DNA of 64,000 nt. Source: Martelella sp. NC20. GTDB taxonomy: Bacteria > Pseudomonadota > Alphaproteobacteria > Rhizobiales > Rhizobiaceae. The stretch spans positions 5,444,001 to 5,508,000 of the forward strand of contig NZ_CP054861.1 in NCBI RefSeq assembly GCF_013459645.1. The letters are read 5' to 3'. The notes under the pieces were generated by a model. That model had not been told where the DNA came from, searched no databases, and worked only from the letters and a program-made list of their open reading frames with translations. Below, in pieces: positions 53,821-63,545 of this stretch. The first letter of the stretch is position 1. Each line of letters begins with the position of its first letter. The position numbers and the translations under genes were made by a program.

Positions 53821-54585
53821 ATGCCGGTCCACCGCCATCGCGCTGTCGTCGGACGGTTTCCCACCGTCCGGCGTACAGCCTTCCTTCTCCTTCCCGGTCT
53901 GCTCATCGCCCTTGCGCCTGCCGGTTCGGCCGCTGCCCAGGACACGCCGGTGCAGCGCACTTCACCCAGCGATCCCTATGCCGGCCATATCGCTGACGCA
54001 GCGCGCCGGTTCGGCATTCCGGAAGCGTGGATCCGGGCCGTCATGCGCGTCGAAAGCCGTGGTGATGTGCGCGCGATCTCACCCAAGGGCTCGATGGGTC
54101 TGATGCAGATCATGCCGGCGACCTGGACGGATTTGCGCACCCGACACGGCCTCGGCAATGATCCCTACGCCCCGCGCGACAACATCATGGCGGGCGCGGC
54201 GTATCTGCGCGAGATGCACGACCGCTACGGCTCGCCCGGATTTCTGGCGGCTTACAATGCCGGTCCCGGGCGCTACGAGGAATATCGCGCCATCGGCCGC
54301 CCATTGCCGGCCGAAACGCGCGCTTATGTTACTGCGCTCGCACCGATCATTGGCGGCGGCGATCCGACTGCCCCCGTCACGGTGGCGACCGCCGATCCGC
54401 TCGCCTGGACCCGTGCGCCGCTCTTCATCGTGCAGGTCGATAACGGGCCGCGTGCAGATCGGCAGCAGACCGACAGCGATCCGGTTGCACCACCCACGCC
54501 GGAGTCCGTACGCGATCCAACGCCGCCTGCACCGCGATCGGACGGTCTCTTCGTGGCGCGAACCGACAGTGCGAGGCCGCAATGA
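53821..54585 (+). CDS. Lytic transglycosylase (SLT/conjugation type)
   Basis: 254 residues with a signal peptide (TAFLLLPGLLIALAPAGSAAAQ). The catalytic domain has AWIRAVMRVESRGD (catalytic Glu), PKGSMGLMQIMPATW, NIMAGAAYLREMHDRYG and FLAAYNAGPGRYEEYR. It would open the peptidoglycan for assembly of the transfer channel. The last 70 residues are low-complexity, proline-rich. Confidence 0.92.
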   Translation: MPVHRHRAVVGRFPTVRRTAFLLLPGLLIALAPAGSAAAQDTPVQRTSPSDPYAGHIADAARRFGIPEAWIRAVMRVESRGDVRAISPKGSMGLMQIMPATWTDLRTRHGLGNDPYAPRDNIMAGAAYLREMHDRYGSPGFLAAYNAGPGRYEEYRAIGRPLPAETRAYVTALAPIIGGGDPTAPVTVATADPLAWTRAPLFIVQVDNGPRADRQQTDSDPVAPPTPESVRDPTPPAPRSDGLFVARTDSARPQ

Positions 54586-54658
54586 TCGACTTCGCACTCT
54601 CTGCGGCATTGTCGGGCTCTGGCGTGGAATTGGCGTCAGAAGTGGGAAGAGCAGTCAT

Positions 54659-54818
54659 CACAACCGCACGATGGCAGGATAAAGGGCCGCGATGTGCGGT
54701 CTTGTGCGGTTGTGGTTTTTCAAGGGGTTATGGCGCGTTTACGCGATGTGCGCCTGCTCGGCGCAGCCTGCGCGCGCGGCGCTTTCCCAATGATTTCCTC
54801 GGCTTTGCGCGATGTGCG
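54659..54818. promoter_or_regulatory. Candidate oriT with iterated repeats
   Basis: Just upstream of the relaxase gene. A perfect 11-bp inverted repeat CACAACCGCAC (54659-54669) / GTGCGGTTGTG (54704-54714) is present, and the 10-mer GCGATGTGCG occurs three times (54689-54698, 54743-54752, 54809-54818). Inverted and iterated repeats beside a relaxase gene are the usual form of oriT. A nick site cannot be placed by eye. Confidence 0.55.
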
Positions 54819-54829
54819 GGGCCACGCCC

Positions 54830-56569
54830 ATGAGCGCCGAGGACGATTTCCGCATCCGGCCAGGCCGCATCCGCTCGACGCGCGCCCAGCAGGCCAGACC
54901 CTTTATCGCGCAGGCGCTCGCCGCCGCGCAGAAAGCCGGTGGCGCAGTCTCCCGGCAAGGAAGGATCGGTCCCGGCAACCGCTCGCGCTTTGGCCGCGGG
55001 CAGCGCGCGGCGGTGCAAGCCAACCGGCTACTGACCGCCCGCTCGCGGGGCGCCGTCGTCAAGGCGCGGGTCGTGCGCCAGGGCGGACGCAACGCGCCCC
55101 TCAGGACCCACCTCAACTATCTCCGCCGCGAGGGCGTGACCCGGGATGGAGAGAAGGCCCGGCTGTTCGGCCCCGGCGGGGATGACGCCGATCCCAAGGC
55201 GTTCGCGGAGCGGTGCGAGGATGACCGCCACCATTTCCGTTTCATCGTGTCGCCCGACGACGCGGTGGAGATGGCCGACCTCAAGGGCTTCACCCGCGAG
55301 CTGGTCGGGCAGATGGAGAAGGATCTGGCTACCCGCCTCGATTGGGTCGCCGTCGATCACTGGAACACTGAGCATCCCCATGTCCATCTGATCGTCCGCG
55401 GCGTGCGCGACGACGGCGAGAATCTCGTCATCTCGCGCGACTACATCAAGGAGGGCATGCGCGACCGGGCGCGCGATCTCATCACGCAGGAGCTGGGACC
55501 GCGCACCGATCAGGAAATCCGCCGCACCATTGAGCGCCAGATCGAGTCCGAGCGCTGGACCAATCTTGATCGTCAGCTCGCGCGCGACGCCTACAGGACC
55601 GGCGTCGTTGATCTCGCCCCGCATCCCGACCAGCAACCGGATGAATTCCACGCCCTGAAAGTCGGACGGCTGCGCAAGCTCGAAGGTCTTGGCCTCGCCG
55701 ACGAGATCGGTCCCGGCCAATGGACGATCTCGGAGAAGGTCGAGGCGACGCTGCGCGAGCTTGGCGAGCGTGGCGATATCATCAAGCGCATGCACCGCGC
55801 GCTGACCGACCGCGGCATCGAACGCGGCGCGCCAAGCTATGTGCTCGCCGGCGAAAGCCTGAACGACCCCATTGTCGGCCGGCTGGTGACGCGAGGCCTC
55901 GACGACGAACTCAAGGGCACGGCCTATGCTGTTGTCGACGGGGTCGATGGCCGGACTCACCACATCAAGCTCCCGGATCTCGATGCTGCCGGCGACAGCG
56001 TGCCGGGTTCGATCGTCGAGCTGCGCAAGTTCGATGACGCGCGGGGGCAGCGGCGCGTCGCGCTTGCCGTCCGCTCGGATCTCGACATCTCTGCCCAGGT
56101 CACCGCGACCGGCGCGACTTGGCTCGATCGGCAGGCGATAGCCCGCGAGCCCGTGGCGCTTGGAGGTGGCGGATTCGGCGCTGAGGTGCGCGACGCGATG
56201 GACCGGCGCGCCAAACATCTGATCGAGCAGCGCCTGGCAGAGCGCCATGGCCGCAGCGTCATCTTCTCCCGCAACCTCATCGACACGTTGCGTCAGCGCG
56301 AGGTCGACGCGCTCGGGGCGAAGCTCGCGGCCGAGACCGGGCGCCCGTTCGCAAAGGCAGGGACCGGGGAATTTGTCGCCGGCGCCTATCGGCAACGCAT
56401 CGCCCTCGCGTCGGGCCGCTTCGCGATGATCGACGACGGCCTCGGCTTCCAACTCGTGCCCTGGTCGCCCTCTCTCGAAAAGCACCTTGGCCAGCAAGTC
56501 TCCGGCGTTGCCCGCGGCGATGGCCGGGTCGACTGGAGTTTTGGCCGCAAACGCAGCCTCGGCCTGTAG
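54830..56569 (+). CDS. Relaxase / mobilization nuclease (DUF3363 type)
   Basis: 579 residues from the ATG at 54830. The central motif HWNTEHPHVHLIVRG contains the metal-binding histidines of HUH relaxases. The N-terminus is very basic and the C-terminal half is DUF3363-like (LVTRGLDDELKGTAYAVVDG, DRQAIAREP). It nicks and pilots the transferred strand; it is followed by the coupling protein. The longer frame to 54812 adds only six residues. Confidence 0.9.
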   Translation: MSAEDDFRIRPGRIRSTRAQQARPFIAQALAAAQKAGGAVSRQGRIGPGNRSRFGRGQRAAVQANRLLTARSRGAVVKARVVRQGGRNAPLRTHLNYLRREGVTRDGEKARLFGPGGDDADPKAFAERCEDDRHHFRFIVSPDDAVEMADLKGFTRELVGQMEKDLATRLDWVAVDHWNTEHPHVHLIVRGVRDDGENLVISRDYIKEGMRDRARDLITQELGPRTDQEIRRTIERQIESERWTNLDRQLARDAYRTGVVDLAPHPDQQPDEFHALKVGRLRKLEGLGLADEIGPGQWTISEKVEATLRELGERGDIIKRMHRALTDRGIERGAPSYVLAGESLNDPIVGRLVTRGLDDELKGTAYAVVDGVDGRTHHIKLPDLDAAGDSVPGSIVELRKFDDARGQRRVALAVRSDLDISAQVTATGATWLDRQAIAREPVALGGGGFGAEVRDAMDRRAKHLIEQRLAERHGRSVIFSRNLIDTLRQREVDALGAKLAAETGRPFAKAGTGEFVAGAYRQRIALASGRFAMIDDGLGFQLVPWSPSLEKHLGQQVSGVARGDGRVDWSFGRKRSLGL

Positions 56570-56594
56570 CCCGCAATCAAGAAAGGACCCCACC

Positions 56595-58580
56595 ATGTCG
56601 GCGACAAAAATCCTTTGGGGACAGATCCTCACCGTCTTCATGATCGTGCTCTTTACGACCTGGGCGGCGACAGAGTGGACGGCCTATCGGCTCGGCTTCC
56701 AGCCACAGCTCGGCCCGCCCTGGTTCGAGCTTGCGGGCTGGCCGATCTATTATCCGCCAGCCTTCTTCTGGTGGTGGTACTTCTACGATGCCTATGCGCC
56801 GTCGGTCTTCGTCGAGGGCGCCTACATCGCGGCGTCCGGCGGCTTCATCTCGATCGCCGTGGCGATCGGCATGTCCGTCTGGCGGGCACGTGAAGCGAAG
56901 AACGTAGAGACCTATGGCTCGGCGCGCTGGGCGCGGGATGACGAAGTAAAGGCCGCCGGCCTGCTCGGTCCCGACGGCGTGATCCTCGGCAAGCTCGATC
57001 GCGACTATCTGCGCCATGACGGGCCAGAGCATGTGCTCTGCTTCGCGCCGACTCGCTCCGGCAAGGGCGTCGGCCTCGTCGTGCCTTCACTGCTGACCTG
57101 GCCAGGCTCGGCGATCGTCCATGACATCAAGGGCGAGAACTGGACGCTGACGGCGGGTTTCCGCTCGCGCCACGGGCGCGTGCTGCTGTTCGATCCCACC
57201 AATCCGAAATCGGCCGCCTACAATCCGCTGCTCGAGGTGCGCCGTGGCGAATGGGAGGTCCGCGACGTTCAGAACATCGCCGACATCCTGGTCGATCCGG
57301 AAGGATCGCTTGAGAAGCGCAATCACTGGGAAAAGACCAGTCACGCGCTGCTGGTCGGCGCGATCCTCCACGTCCTCTACGCCGAAGCCGACAAGACGCT
57401 CGCCGGCGTCGCCGCCTTCCTCTCCGATTCGAAGCGGCCGATTGAGTCAACGCTGGCGGCGATGATGAAGACCGCGCATCTCGGCGAAGCCGGTCCGCAT
57501 CCCGTCATTGCGAGCGCCGCCCGCGAGCTGCTGAACAAATCGGACAACGAGCGCAGCGGCGTGCTTTCGACGGCGATGTCGTTCCTTGGCCTCTATCGCG
57601 ATCCCGTCGTCGCCGAAGTGACAAGGCGTTGCGACTGGCGGATCGCGGATATCGTCGGCGGCAAGTGGCCATCAACGCTCTACCTCGTGGTTCCGCCCTC
57701 GGACATCAACCGGACCAAGCCGCTGATCCGCCTGATCCTCAATCAGGTCGGCCGGCGTCTCACCGAGGACCTGCAGGCGAAGGGCGGCCGGCACCGTCTG
57801 CTCCTCATGTTGGACGAATTCCCGGCGCTCGGACGGCTCGACTTCTTCGAAAGCGCGCTCGCGTTCATGGCGGGCTACGGCCTCAAAAGCTTCCTGATCG
57901 CCCAGTCGCTCAACCAGATCGAAAAGGCCTACGGGCCGAACAACTCGATCCTCGACAACTGCCATGTCCGCGTCAGCTTCGCGACCAATGACGAGCGAAC
58001 GGCCAAGCGCGTGTCAGATGCGCTCGGCACCGCAACCGAGATGCGGGCGATGAAGAACTATGCCGGCCACCGACTCTCGCCCTGGCTCGGCCACATGATG
58101 GTGTCGCGGTCGGAAACGGCCAGGCAGCTGCTCACGCCCGGCGAGATCATGCAACTTCCGCCGTCCGACGAGATCGTCATGGTCGCGGGCACACCGCCGA
58201 TCCGGGCCAAGAAGGCCCGCTACTACGAGGACCGCCGGTTTCAGGAGCGAGTGCTGCCGCCGCCGGCGCTCATCAAGCCGATTGATGTTTCGACCGACGA
58301 CTGGAGCAAGCTGGCGTTGCCGCCGTCACCGGAGATTCTGACAGCGGCGACGGAAGGCAGTCCAAACGAGGAGGACACGACGGAATCCGAGCGGCGCCGC
58401 CAACCCGAGCTCAGCCGCGTGCAGCCGATCCCCATGGCGGCGCCGATCGAAAACGAGTTCGAGATCGACTCGGCGGACGATGCCGATGACGAGGTGGCGC
58501 GTCTCAGCCGCATGAACCAGAACATGCGGCAGGTCGCGCGCCAGGCTTCGCTCGATCCCGGCGACGGCGTTGAGCTTTAG
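56595..58580 (+). CDS. traG: Conjugative coupling protein TraG/VirD4
   Basis: 661 residues. There are two N-terminal membrane segments (ILTVFMIVLFTTWAATEW and YIAASGGFISIAVAIGM), Walker A in CFAPTRSGKGVGLVVPS, Walker B in LLLMLDEFPALGRLD, and the IAQSLNQIEKAYG segment. It joins the relaxosome to the Trb secretion channel at the inner membrane. The true start is the ATG at 56595. Confidence 0.95.
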   Translation: MSATKILWGQILTVFMIVLFTTWAATEWTAYRLGFQPQLGPPWFELAGWPIYYPPAFFWWWYFYDAYAPSVFVEGAYIAASGGFISIAVAIGMSVWRAREAKNVETYGSARWARDDEVKAAGLLGPDGVILGKLDRDYLRHDGPEHVLCFAPTRSGKGVGLVVPSLLTWPGSAIVHDIKGENWTLTAGFRSRHGRVLLFDPTNPKSAAYNPLLEVRRGEWEVRDVQNIADILVDPEGSLEKRNHWEKTSHALLVGAILHVLYAEADKTLAGVAAFLSDSKRPIESTLAAMMKTAHLGEAGPHPVIASAARELLNKSDNERSGVLSTAMSFLGLYRDPVVAEVTRRCDWRIADIVGGKWPSTLYLVVPPSDINRTKPLIRLILNQVGRRLTEDLQAKGGRHRLLLMLDEFPALGRLDFFESALAFMAGYGLKSFLIAQSLNQIEKAYGPNNSILDNCHVRVSFATNDERTAKRVSDALGTATEMRAMKNYAGHRLSPWLGHMMVSRSETARQLLTPGEIMQLPPSDEIVMVAGTPPIRAKKARYYEDRRFQERVLPPPALIKPIDVSTDDWSKLALPPSPEILTAATEGSPNEEDTTESERRRQPELSRVQPIPMAAPIENEFEIDSADDADDEVARLSRMNQNMRQVARQASLDPGDGVEL

Positions 58581-58590
58581 GAGAGCCACG

Positions 58591-59025
58591 ATGACGAAAT
58601 CCCCGAAAAAGCGCCGCTTGTCGGTCTATCTCGAGCCCGATGTCATGAAAGCTCTCGCTACGCACGCGGCCCGACGTGGCCACTCGCTGTCATTGGTCGC
58701 AGAGGCCGGCATTGCATCCTTCTTGTCACCCGACGCTGCGGAACGTCAGGAGGCTGCGATCACCAAGCGGCTCGACCAGCTCGACCGGCGCATGACCCGC
58801 ATGGAACGCGATGTCGGCATTTCCGTCGAGACACTGGCCATCTTCGTTCGCTTCTGGCTGACCACGACGCCGGCTTTGCCCGAGCCTGCCGCTCAGGCCG
58901 CTCGTGCTAAGGCCGGCGAGCGATACGACGCCTTCATCGCGGCTCTGGGTCGTAGACTCGCGAACGGGCCGAAGCTGCGGCAGGAAATTTCCGAGGACAT
59001 CGATGGTGACCGCCGATCCGAATAG
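58591..59025 (+). CDS. CopG/RHH-family protein
   Basis: 144 residues with an N-terminal ribbon-helix-helix (KKRRLSVYLEPDVMKALATH and SLVAEAGIASFLS), then a helical region with QLDRRMTRMERDVG. Proteins of this kind lie between traG and trbB in Tn4371-like elements. Here the normal neighbour trbB is 3.2 kb away because cargo has been inserted after it. Confidence 0.87.
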   Translation: MTKSPKKRRLSVYLEPDVMKALATHAARRGHSLSLVAEAGIASFLSPDAAERQEAAITKRLDQLDRRMTRMERDVGISVETLAIFVRFWLTTTPALPEPAAQAARAKAGERYDAFIAALGRRLANGPKLRQEISEDIDGDRRSE

Positions 59026-59120
59026 CCGTCTACCCCTGACAAATCCGAGGCGGTCGGGGCCTATATGTTACAAACCGTCCCGCCTTGGCGTTGTCGAAGA
59101 TCATCGGCCCGCCGCCGCTG

Positions 59121-60977
59121 CTACCTCAGGGAGGCCGGCACCGAGGATCGCGCGAAAGCGACCTCGCGGAAGACGTCAACAAGTTGGCGAACTGCATTCG
59201 GGGGAAAGTCGATCGAGCGCCACGCGACAAATCCGTCGGGCCTAATCAGGGAACAGCCTTCACAACCAATGCCAAAGGCTTTGGCAAACGCTTCCGGATC
59301 GACAGGGTCGAGCAGTGTCGCGCAATCGAGAATTGCCCCCAATTCCGATTGCACCGAAGCGAGCGCCTCATCGCTAATTTGTCCCTGTGACATTGGCTGG
59401 AGCTGCCGCAGGCTCATCGTTTTGAAAGTCTCATACCTGGCATGCCCCGTAACTTGGGGCAGCAGCGTATCCAGCACTGATTTTCCTGCCACTTCGGCAA
59501 CAATTCTTTCAATCGGCAGATCGAGTGGATTTCCCGACTTTTGCGGTCTCATTTCCGCCGCGCCATCGACCAACTCGCACTTCAGCTTGATGCCGGTCTG
59601 ATCACTCGCCTGCTCCGCTGCTGCCCGCCAACGCTGATCCTGGGTCAGCAACACCCATTCCGGCTGAACGAGATCGAGCGTCGATACTCGGGCTCCGCCG
59701 CTGATCACCCACTCGTGAGGCGCGCGTGTTCCCGGCTGTCCCGACCATTGATCGGGTCTCAAGGCCGCAGGGAGATCTTGACCGGCATTGCAGACCGCTG
59801 CGGATTGGTAGAGCTGGCCGAGCTCCATCGCATCATCGTCGATGATCGGGACATCCTTGTCGGCTGGCAGAGCAAACTGCGCATAGTCCGGCCGCGCGAA
59901 GATTTGCCTGTGACGCAGCCAAGCGATAGGCCTCCGCTCCTCATCATAGGTGTCGAGCAACCCGGGAGCGGATGAGCCGGAGAGTACAGACGCAGCCTTC
60001 CAGGCAAGGTTGTGGGCATCCTCAATTCCCGTGTTGGCGCCATAGCCACCGCGACTAGGCGGCAGCGTGTGCGCCGCATCCCCGGCCAGGAATATCCGAC
60101 CGGATGCGAACCGATCGGCAATCAATGCGCTCAATTCCCATCTGCCTGTCGTTATAATCTCAATTTCGAGATCCGACCGCCCGACCGCTTTGACCACCAT
60201 CGCCTTCAGGCTGGACTCGTCACGCTCCTGATCGTCGGAGAACATCAACAGCCAGCGACCGTCACGATAGGTGGTCAGCATGGCCTTGAAGTCAGATTGC
60301 TCGATCTCGAATTGGCTGACGCCGGATTCGAGATATTGATCGAGTGGCGCCCGAAACAGGACGCTCCGCACCGTTCGGAGGACCCCGCGTCCATCGCGGC
60401 CGATGCCGAGGGCCTCACGGATCGCACTTGAATGACCGTCCGCCGCGATTAGGTAATCGACACGCAGCGAGTATTCGTGGCCATCGCGCCGGCGCAGAAA
60501 GACGGTCACGCCGCGCGCATCCTGTTCGAACGACAAAAGCGTCGTCGACAACCTGACGTCCGCACCCAGTCCTATCGCTTTGGCGCGGATGATTGGCTCA
60601 AGCCGATCCTGCGGGATCGCCGCTCCGGTGCAGATCGAAAATTCCCGCGTTTCCGAGGAACCCTCCGCCGTCGCCTCGAGCGCATCGGGGGTCCAGGCAA
60701 CATCGCCAGCCGCCCATTGCCCGGCGACGCTCTCGACCTTGACACGGCGAGGTCGGCTGAAACCAGGCGGAATCTGTGGGATTTCGGACCCGAGGCCGAC
60801 GGCCCGGTAAAGTTCCATCGTTCGCGTCGTGAAGCCCATCGCACGCGGATGAAGCGAACTGCCAGCGTGTCGTTCGACCAGCACTGTCGGCACGCCGTGC
60901 CGTGCCAGGAACACTGCAGCCGACAGGCCAACCATCCCGCCTCCGACGACTAGGACCGACGCACGTTCTATATCCAT
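59121..60977 (-). CDS. FAD-dependent monooxygenase (PheA/TfdB-like aromatic hydroxylase)
   Basis: 618 residues from the ATG at 60977, preceded by AAGGAG; the longer frame runs back through the promoter. FAD site: VLVVGGGMVGLSAAVFLARH; DG-type motif in YLIAADGHSSAIREALG; second FAD site GRIFLAGDAAHTLPP; and NTGIEDAHNLAWKAAS. The C-terminal 170 residues look like the thioredoxin-fold domain of this group. It probably hydroxylates an aromatic or polyketide substrate. The divergent TetR gene and shared operator suggest substrate-induced expression. It is cargo between copG and trbB. Confidence 0.9.
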   Translation of the reverse strand: MDIERASVLVVGGGMVGLSAAVFLARHGVPTVLVERHAGSSLHPRAMGFTTRTMELYRAVGLGSEIPQIPPGFSRPRRVKVESVAGQWAAGDVAWTPDALEATAEGSSETREFSICTGAAIPQDRLEPIIRAKAIGLGADVRLSTTLLSFEQDARGVTVFLRRRDGHEYSLRVDYLIAADGHSSAIREALGIGRDGRGVLRTVRSVLFRAPLDQYLESGVSQFEIEQSDFKAMLTTYRDGRWLLMFSDDQERDESSLKAMVVKAVGRSDLEIEIITTGRWELSALIADRFASGRIFLAGDAAHTLPPSRGGYGANTGIEDAHNLAWKAASVLSGSSAPGLLDTYDEERRPIAWLRHRQIFARPDYAQFALPADKDVPIIDDDAMELGQLYQSAAVCNAGQDLPAALRPDQWSGQPGTRAPHEWVISGGARVSTLDLVQPEWVLLTQDQRWRAAAEQASDQTGIKLKCELVDGAAEMRPQKSGNPLDLPIERIVAEVAGKSVLDTLLPQVTGHARYETFKTMSLRQLQPMSQGQISDEALASVQSELGAILDCATLLDPVDPEAFAKAFGIGCEGCSLIRPDGFVAWRSIDFPPNAVRQLVDVFREVAFARSSVPASLR

Positions 60978-61013
60978 CTTGATCTCCTTGCCGGTCGCCA
61001 AAAAGGCCGACAT

Positions 61014-61039
61014 TACACTGTCTGATTCGATACAGTGTA
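61014..61039. promoter_or_regulatory. Operator-like inverted repeat in the divergent monooxygenase/tetR region
   Basis: TACACTGT and ACAGTGTA are perfect 8-bp half-sites separated by 10 bases, midway between the two divergent starts (60977 and 61093). This is a very typical TetR-family operator position. The promoter boxes overlap it but are not assigned. Confidence 0.7.
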
Positions 61040-61092
61040 TTTCTTCAGACGGCGACTTGTCAACGACGGGTGCTTTCCTGCAAAGTAGGGGC

Positions 61093-61818
61093 ATGACACC
61101 GTCAATGAAGTCCGAACAGGGCGATCCTATACCTCTTTGGGAAAGGTCCGAGCCCGCTGTCCGCCCCGCGCCGAGCCCGCTGAGCCGGGACAACATCGTG
61201 CGCTCTGCAATTGCGCTCGCAGACAGCGAAGGCTTGTCCGCAGTCTCACTTAGGAAGGTTGCATCCTCGCTCGATGCGGGAGCGATGCGGCTGTACCGCT
61301 ATCTGTCGACGAAGGATGAGTTGCTCGACCTCATGGCTGACGCCGTGTATGGCGAGATCGTCTCTGAAGGACCCATCGTAGGTGAGTGGCGAGACACCCT
61401 TCGGACAATCGCGAACCGAATCCGCAGTGCTTGCCGTGAGCACCCCTGGTTCATCGAGTTGCTCGGAGGTCGGCCCCATATGGGACCCAACGCGCTCGCC
61501 ATGCTGGAAGCAAGCTTTGCGGCGTTGAACGATTCCCCAGGCTTCGACACGGTTGACGCCAGCATGCAAGCCATCAGAACAGTCAACGCATACGTGATCG
61601 GCGCTGTGCAGGCCGAGAATAGCGACCTCAAGAACAGTATGAGTAAAGCGGACTGGCAGAAGGTCTGGTGGCCCTATCTTGAGCGTTTAATCGCGACCGG
61701 AAATTTCCCAATGCTGGCGAAAATAATTCGTGATGCCAGCCATCCGTCCCCAGATATTATCTTCGATACAGGGCTTGAAACTGTCCTTGATGGCCTTGGG
61801 TCTCAGATTTCGCGCTGA
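61093..61818 (+). CDS. TetR-family transcriptional regulator
   Basis: 241 residues from the ATG at 61093, preceded by GTAGGGG. N-terminal HTH: DNIVRSAIALADSEGLSAVS and LRKVASSLDAGAMRLYRYL. The C-terminal ligand domain resembles TetR_C (PHMGPNALAMLEASFAAL). It is divergent from the monooxygenase and probably represses it and itself through the repeat at 61014-61039. Confidence 0.92.
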   Translation: MTPSMKSEQGDPIPLWERSEPAVRPAPSPLSRDNIVRSAIALADSEGLSAVSLRKVASSLDAGAMRLYRYLSTKDELLDLMADAVYGEIVSEGPIVGEWRDTLRTIANRIRSACREHPWFIELLGGRPHMGPNALAMLEASFAALNDSPGFDTVDASMQAIRTVNAYVIGAVQAENSDLKNSMSKADWQKVWWPYLERLIATGNFPMLAKIIRDASHPSPDIIFDTGLETVLDGLGSQISR

Positions 61819-62232
61819 GACGTTGATCTTCGCTCAGCGACATTCTTGCCTCTTCCCAGATATTCGAGCGCTACAACGTGCCTGGTCCGGCAGCTTCGTG
61901 ACCATGTTCCGCAAGGCGCTCAGCAGCTCGCCAGACCGTTATATGGCGGAGCGTCATTCGAGGCGGTTTCGAGGATGTGAAGCCTGAAGACGACAGCGGG
62001 GGATTTGCAGACCAGCCCCCGTCGATTGCGACAACGCCAGAACCAGCAAGAGTTCGCGCGATAGTAAGCGAATTTGGCTACTCAAGTATTGTTCAATCCC
62101 GCCGATCGCCTGTCTTTGTACGCCACAGTACGACAAGAAAAACAACTTGTTGCCGAGGATCGATTTCCGGTTCTCTTAATCATCCCCGAGCCAGGGACGG
62201 CCTGACGCGGTCCCGCAAAGAACGGGGACGAC
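61819..62232 (+). other. Region after tetR with possible AraC-type remnant
   Basis: 414 bp without an intact gene. The frame at about 61850-61981 reads SGSFVTMFRKALSSSPDRYM and AERHSRRFRG, which resembles the second helix-turn-helix of AraC regulators (F..F...LG.SP..Y). It has no start, is very short and could be chance. The rest shows nothing recognisable. It is probably debris from the cargo insertion. Confidence 0.35.
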
Positions 62233-63216
62233 GTGGCCGCTTCTTCCGAGAAACCTGAGGCAATACTTCGTGGGGCCCGCATGCTGCGGACCGCACTCGG
62301 CCCCGCCATTGCCGGTTTCCTTGGAGACGTCAGCGTCGTCGAGGTAATGCTCAACCCCGACGGCCGTCTCTGGATTGACCGGCTGTCCGAGGGATTGTCG
62401 GACAGCGGCGAGCGGCTGTCGGTGGCCGACGGCGAGCGCATCGTCCGCCTGGTCGCCCACCATGTCGGCGCCGAGGTCCATGCCGGTAATCCGCGCGTCT
62501 CAGCCGAGCTACCGGAAACGGGAGAGCGGTTCGAGGGCCTTCTGCCGCCCGTGGTAGCCGCGCCGGCCTTCGCCATCCGTAAGCCCGCCGTCGCCGTTTT
62601 CACCCTCGACGACTATGTCGCCGCTGGCATCATGGTCGCCGCCCAGGCCGACGCGCTGCGCACCGCCGTTGCGGAACGCCGCAACATCCTCGTCGCTGGC
62701 GGCACCTCGACCGGCAAGACCACGCTCACCAATGCGCTTCTCGCCGAGGTGTCCAAGACCTCGGACCGCGTCGTGCTGATCGAGGATACGCGTGAGCTGC
62801 AATGCGCCGCGCCCAACCTCGTCGCCATGCGCACCAAGGACGGCGTCGCGACCTTGTCCGACCTCGTCCGTTCGTCGCTGCGCCTGCGTCCGGATCGCAT
62901 CCCGATCGGCGAGGTGCGCGGCAGCGAGGCGCTCGACCTTCTCAAGGCCTGGGGAACCGGCCATCCCGGCGGCCTCGGCACCATTCACGCCGGCACGGCC
63001 ATCGGCGCGCTGCGCCGTCTCGAACAGCTCATCCAGGAAGCCGTCGTTACCGTGCCCCGCGCGCTGATCGCCGAGACCATCGACCTCGTCGCGGTACTGT
63101 CCGGCCGCGGCGCGGTGCGCCGCCTGGGTGAACTCGCGCGCATCGATGGGCTCGGCCCCGACGGCGATTACCGCGTCACCCCGATCCAGCACACCGACCA
63201 TGGAGAACCCTCATGA
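62233..63216 (+). CDS. trbB: Conjugal transfer ATPase TrbB
   Basis: 327 residues from a GTG at 62233. Walker A is [18 protein letters not shown]; other VirB11-type motifs are [15 protein letters not shown] and GRILLGEVR-like [19 protein letters not shown], and [11 protein letters not shown]. It is the secretion ATPase of the Trb channel, at the inner membrane face. It overlaps trbC by four bases. Confidence 0.94.
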   Translation: MAASSEKPEAILRGARMLRTALGPAIAGFLGDVSVVEVMLNPDGRLWIDRLSEGLSDSGERLSVADGERIVRLVAHHVGAEVHAGNPRVSAELPETGERFEGLLPPVVAAPAFAIRKPAVAVFTLDDYVAAGIMVAAQADALRTAVAERRNILVAGGTSTGKTTLTNALLAEVSKTSDRVVLIEDTRELQCAAPNLVAMRTKDGVATLSDLVRSSLRLRPDRIPIGEVRGSEALDLLKAWGTGHPGGLGTIHAGTAIGALRRLEQLIQEAVVTVPRALIAETIDLVAVLSGRGAVRRLGELARIDGLGPDGDYRVTPIQHTDHGEPS

Positions 63217-63545
63217 TCCGACACACTTTGCGCATCCGCCGCCATATCGCCACGGCGGCCTCCGCCACCTTCATCATCGTAGCGCTCGCGCCGGCCGCCC
63301 ACGCCTCCGGATCTTCCATGCCTTGGGAAGCGCCGCTGCAAAGCATCCTCGAAAGCATCGAAGGCCCCGTCGCCAAAATCATCGCGGTGATCATCATCAT
63401 TGTCACCGGCCTGACGCTCGCCTTCGGCGACACCTCGGGCGGCTTCCGGCGGCTGATCCAGATCGTCTTCGGTCTGTCGATCGCGTTTGCGGCATCGAGC
63501 TTCTTCCTGTCCTTCTTCTCGTTCGGCGGCGGGGCGCTGGTCTGA
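63213..63545 (+). CDS. trbC: Conjugal transfer pilin TrbC
   Basis: 110 residues. A signal peptide (ASATFIIVALAPAAHAS) is followed by two hydrophobic segments (IIAVIIIIVTGLTLAFG and IVFGLSIAFAASSFFLSFF), as in TrbC/VirB2 pilins. TraF (52879) would mature it. It overlaps trbB and trbD. Confidence 0.92.
   Translation: MIRHTLRIRRHIATAASATFIIVALAPAAHASGSSMPWEAPLQSILESIEGPVAKIIAVIIIIVTGLTLAFGDTSGGFRRLIQIVFGLSIAFAASSFFLSFFSFGGGALV

Noticed and set aside
54582..54833. 83-codon frame overlapping the transglycosylase stop (ATGA)
   Set aside because: It covers the oriT-like repeats, has a low-complexity Arg/Cys-rich end and no family resemblance.
55028..56641. 537-codon minus-strand frame opposite the relaxase gene
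   Set aside because: It is a shadow typical of high-GC DNA; the plus strand carries a clear HUH relaxase.
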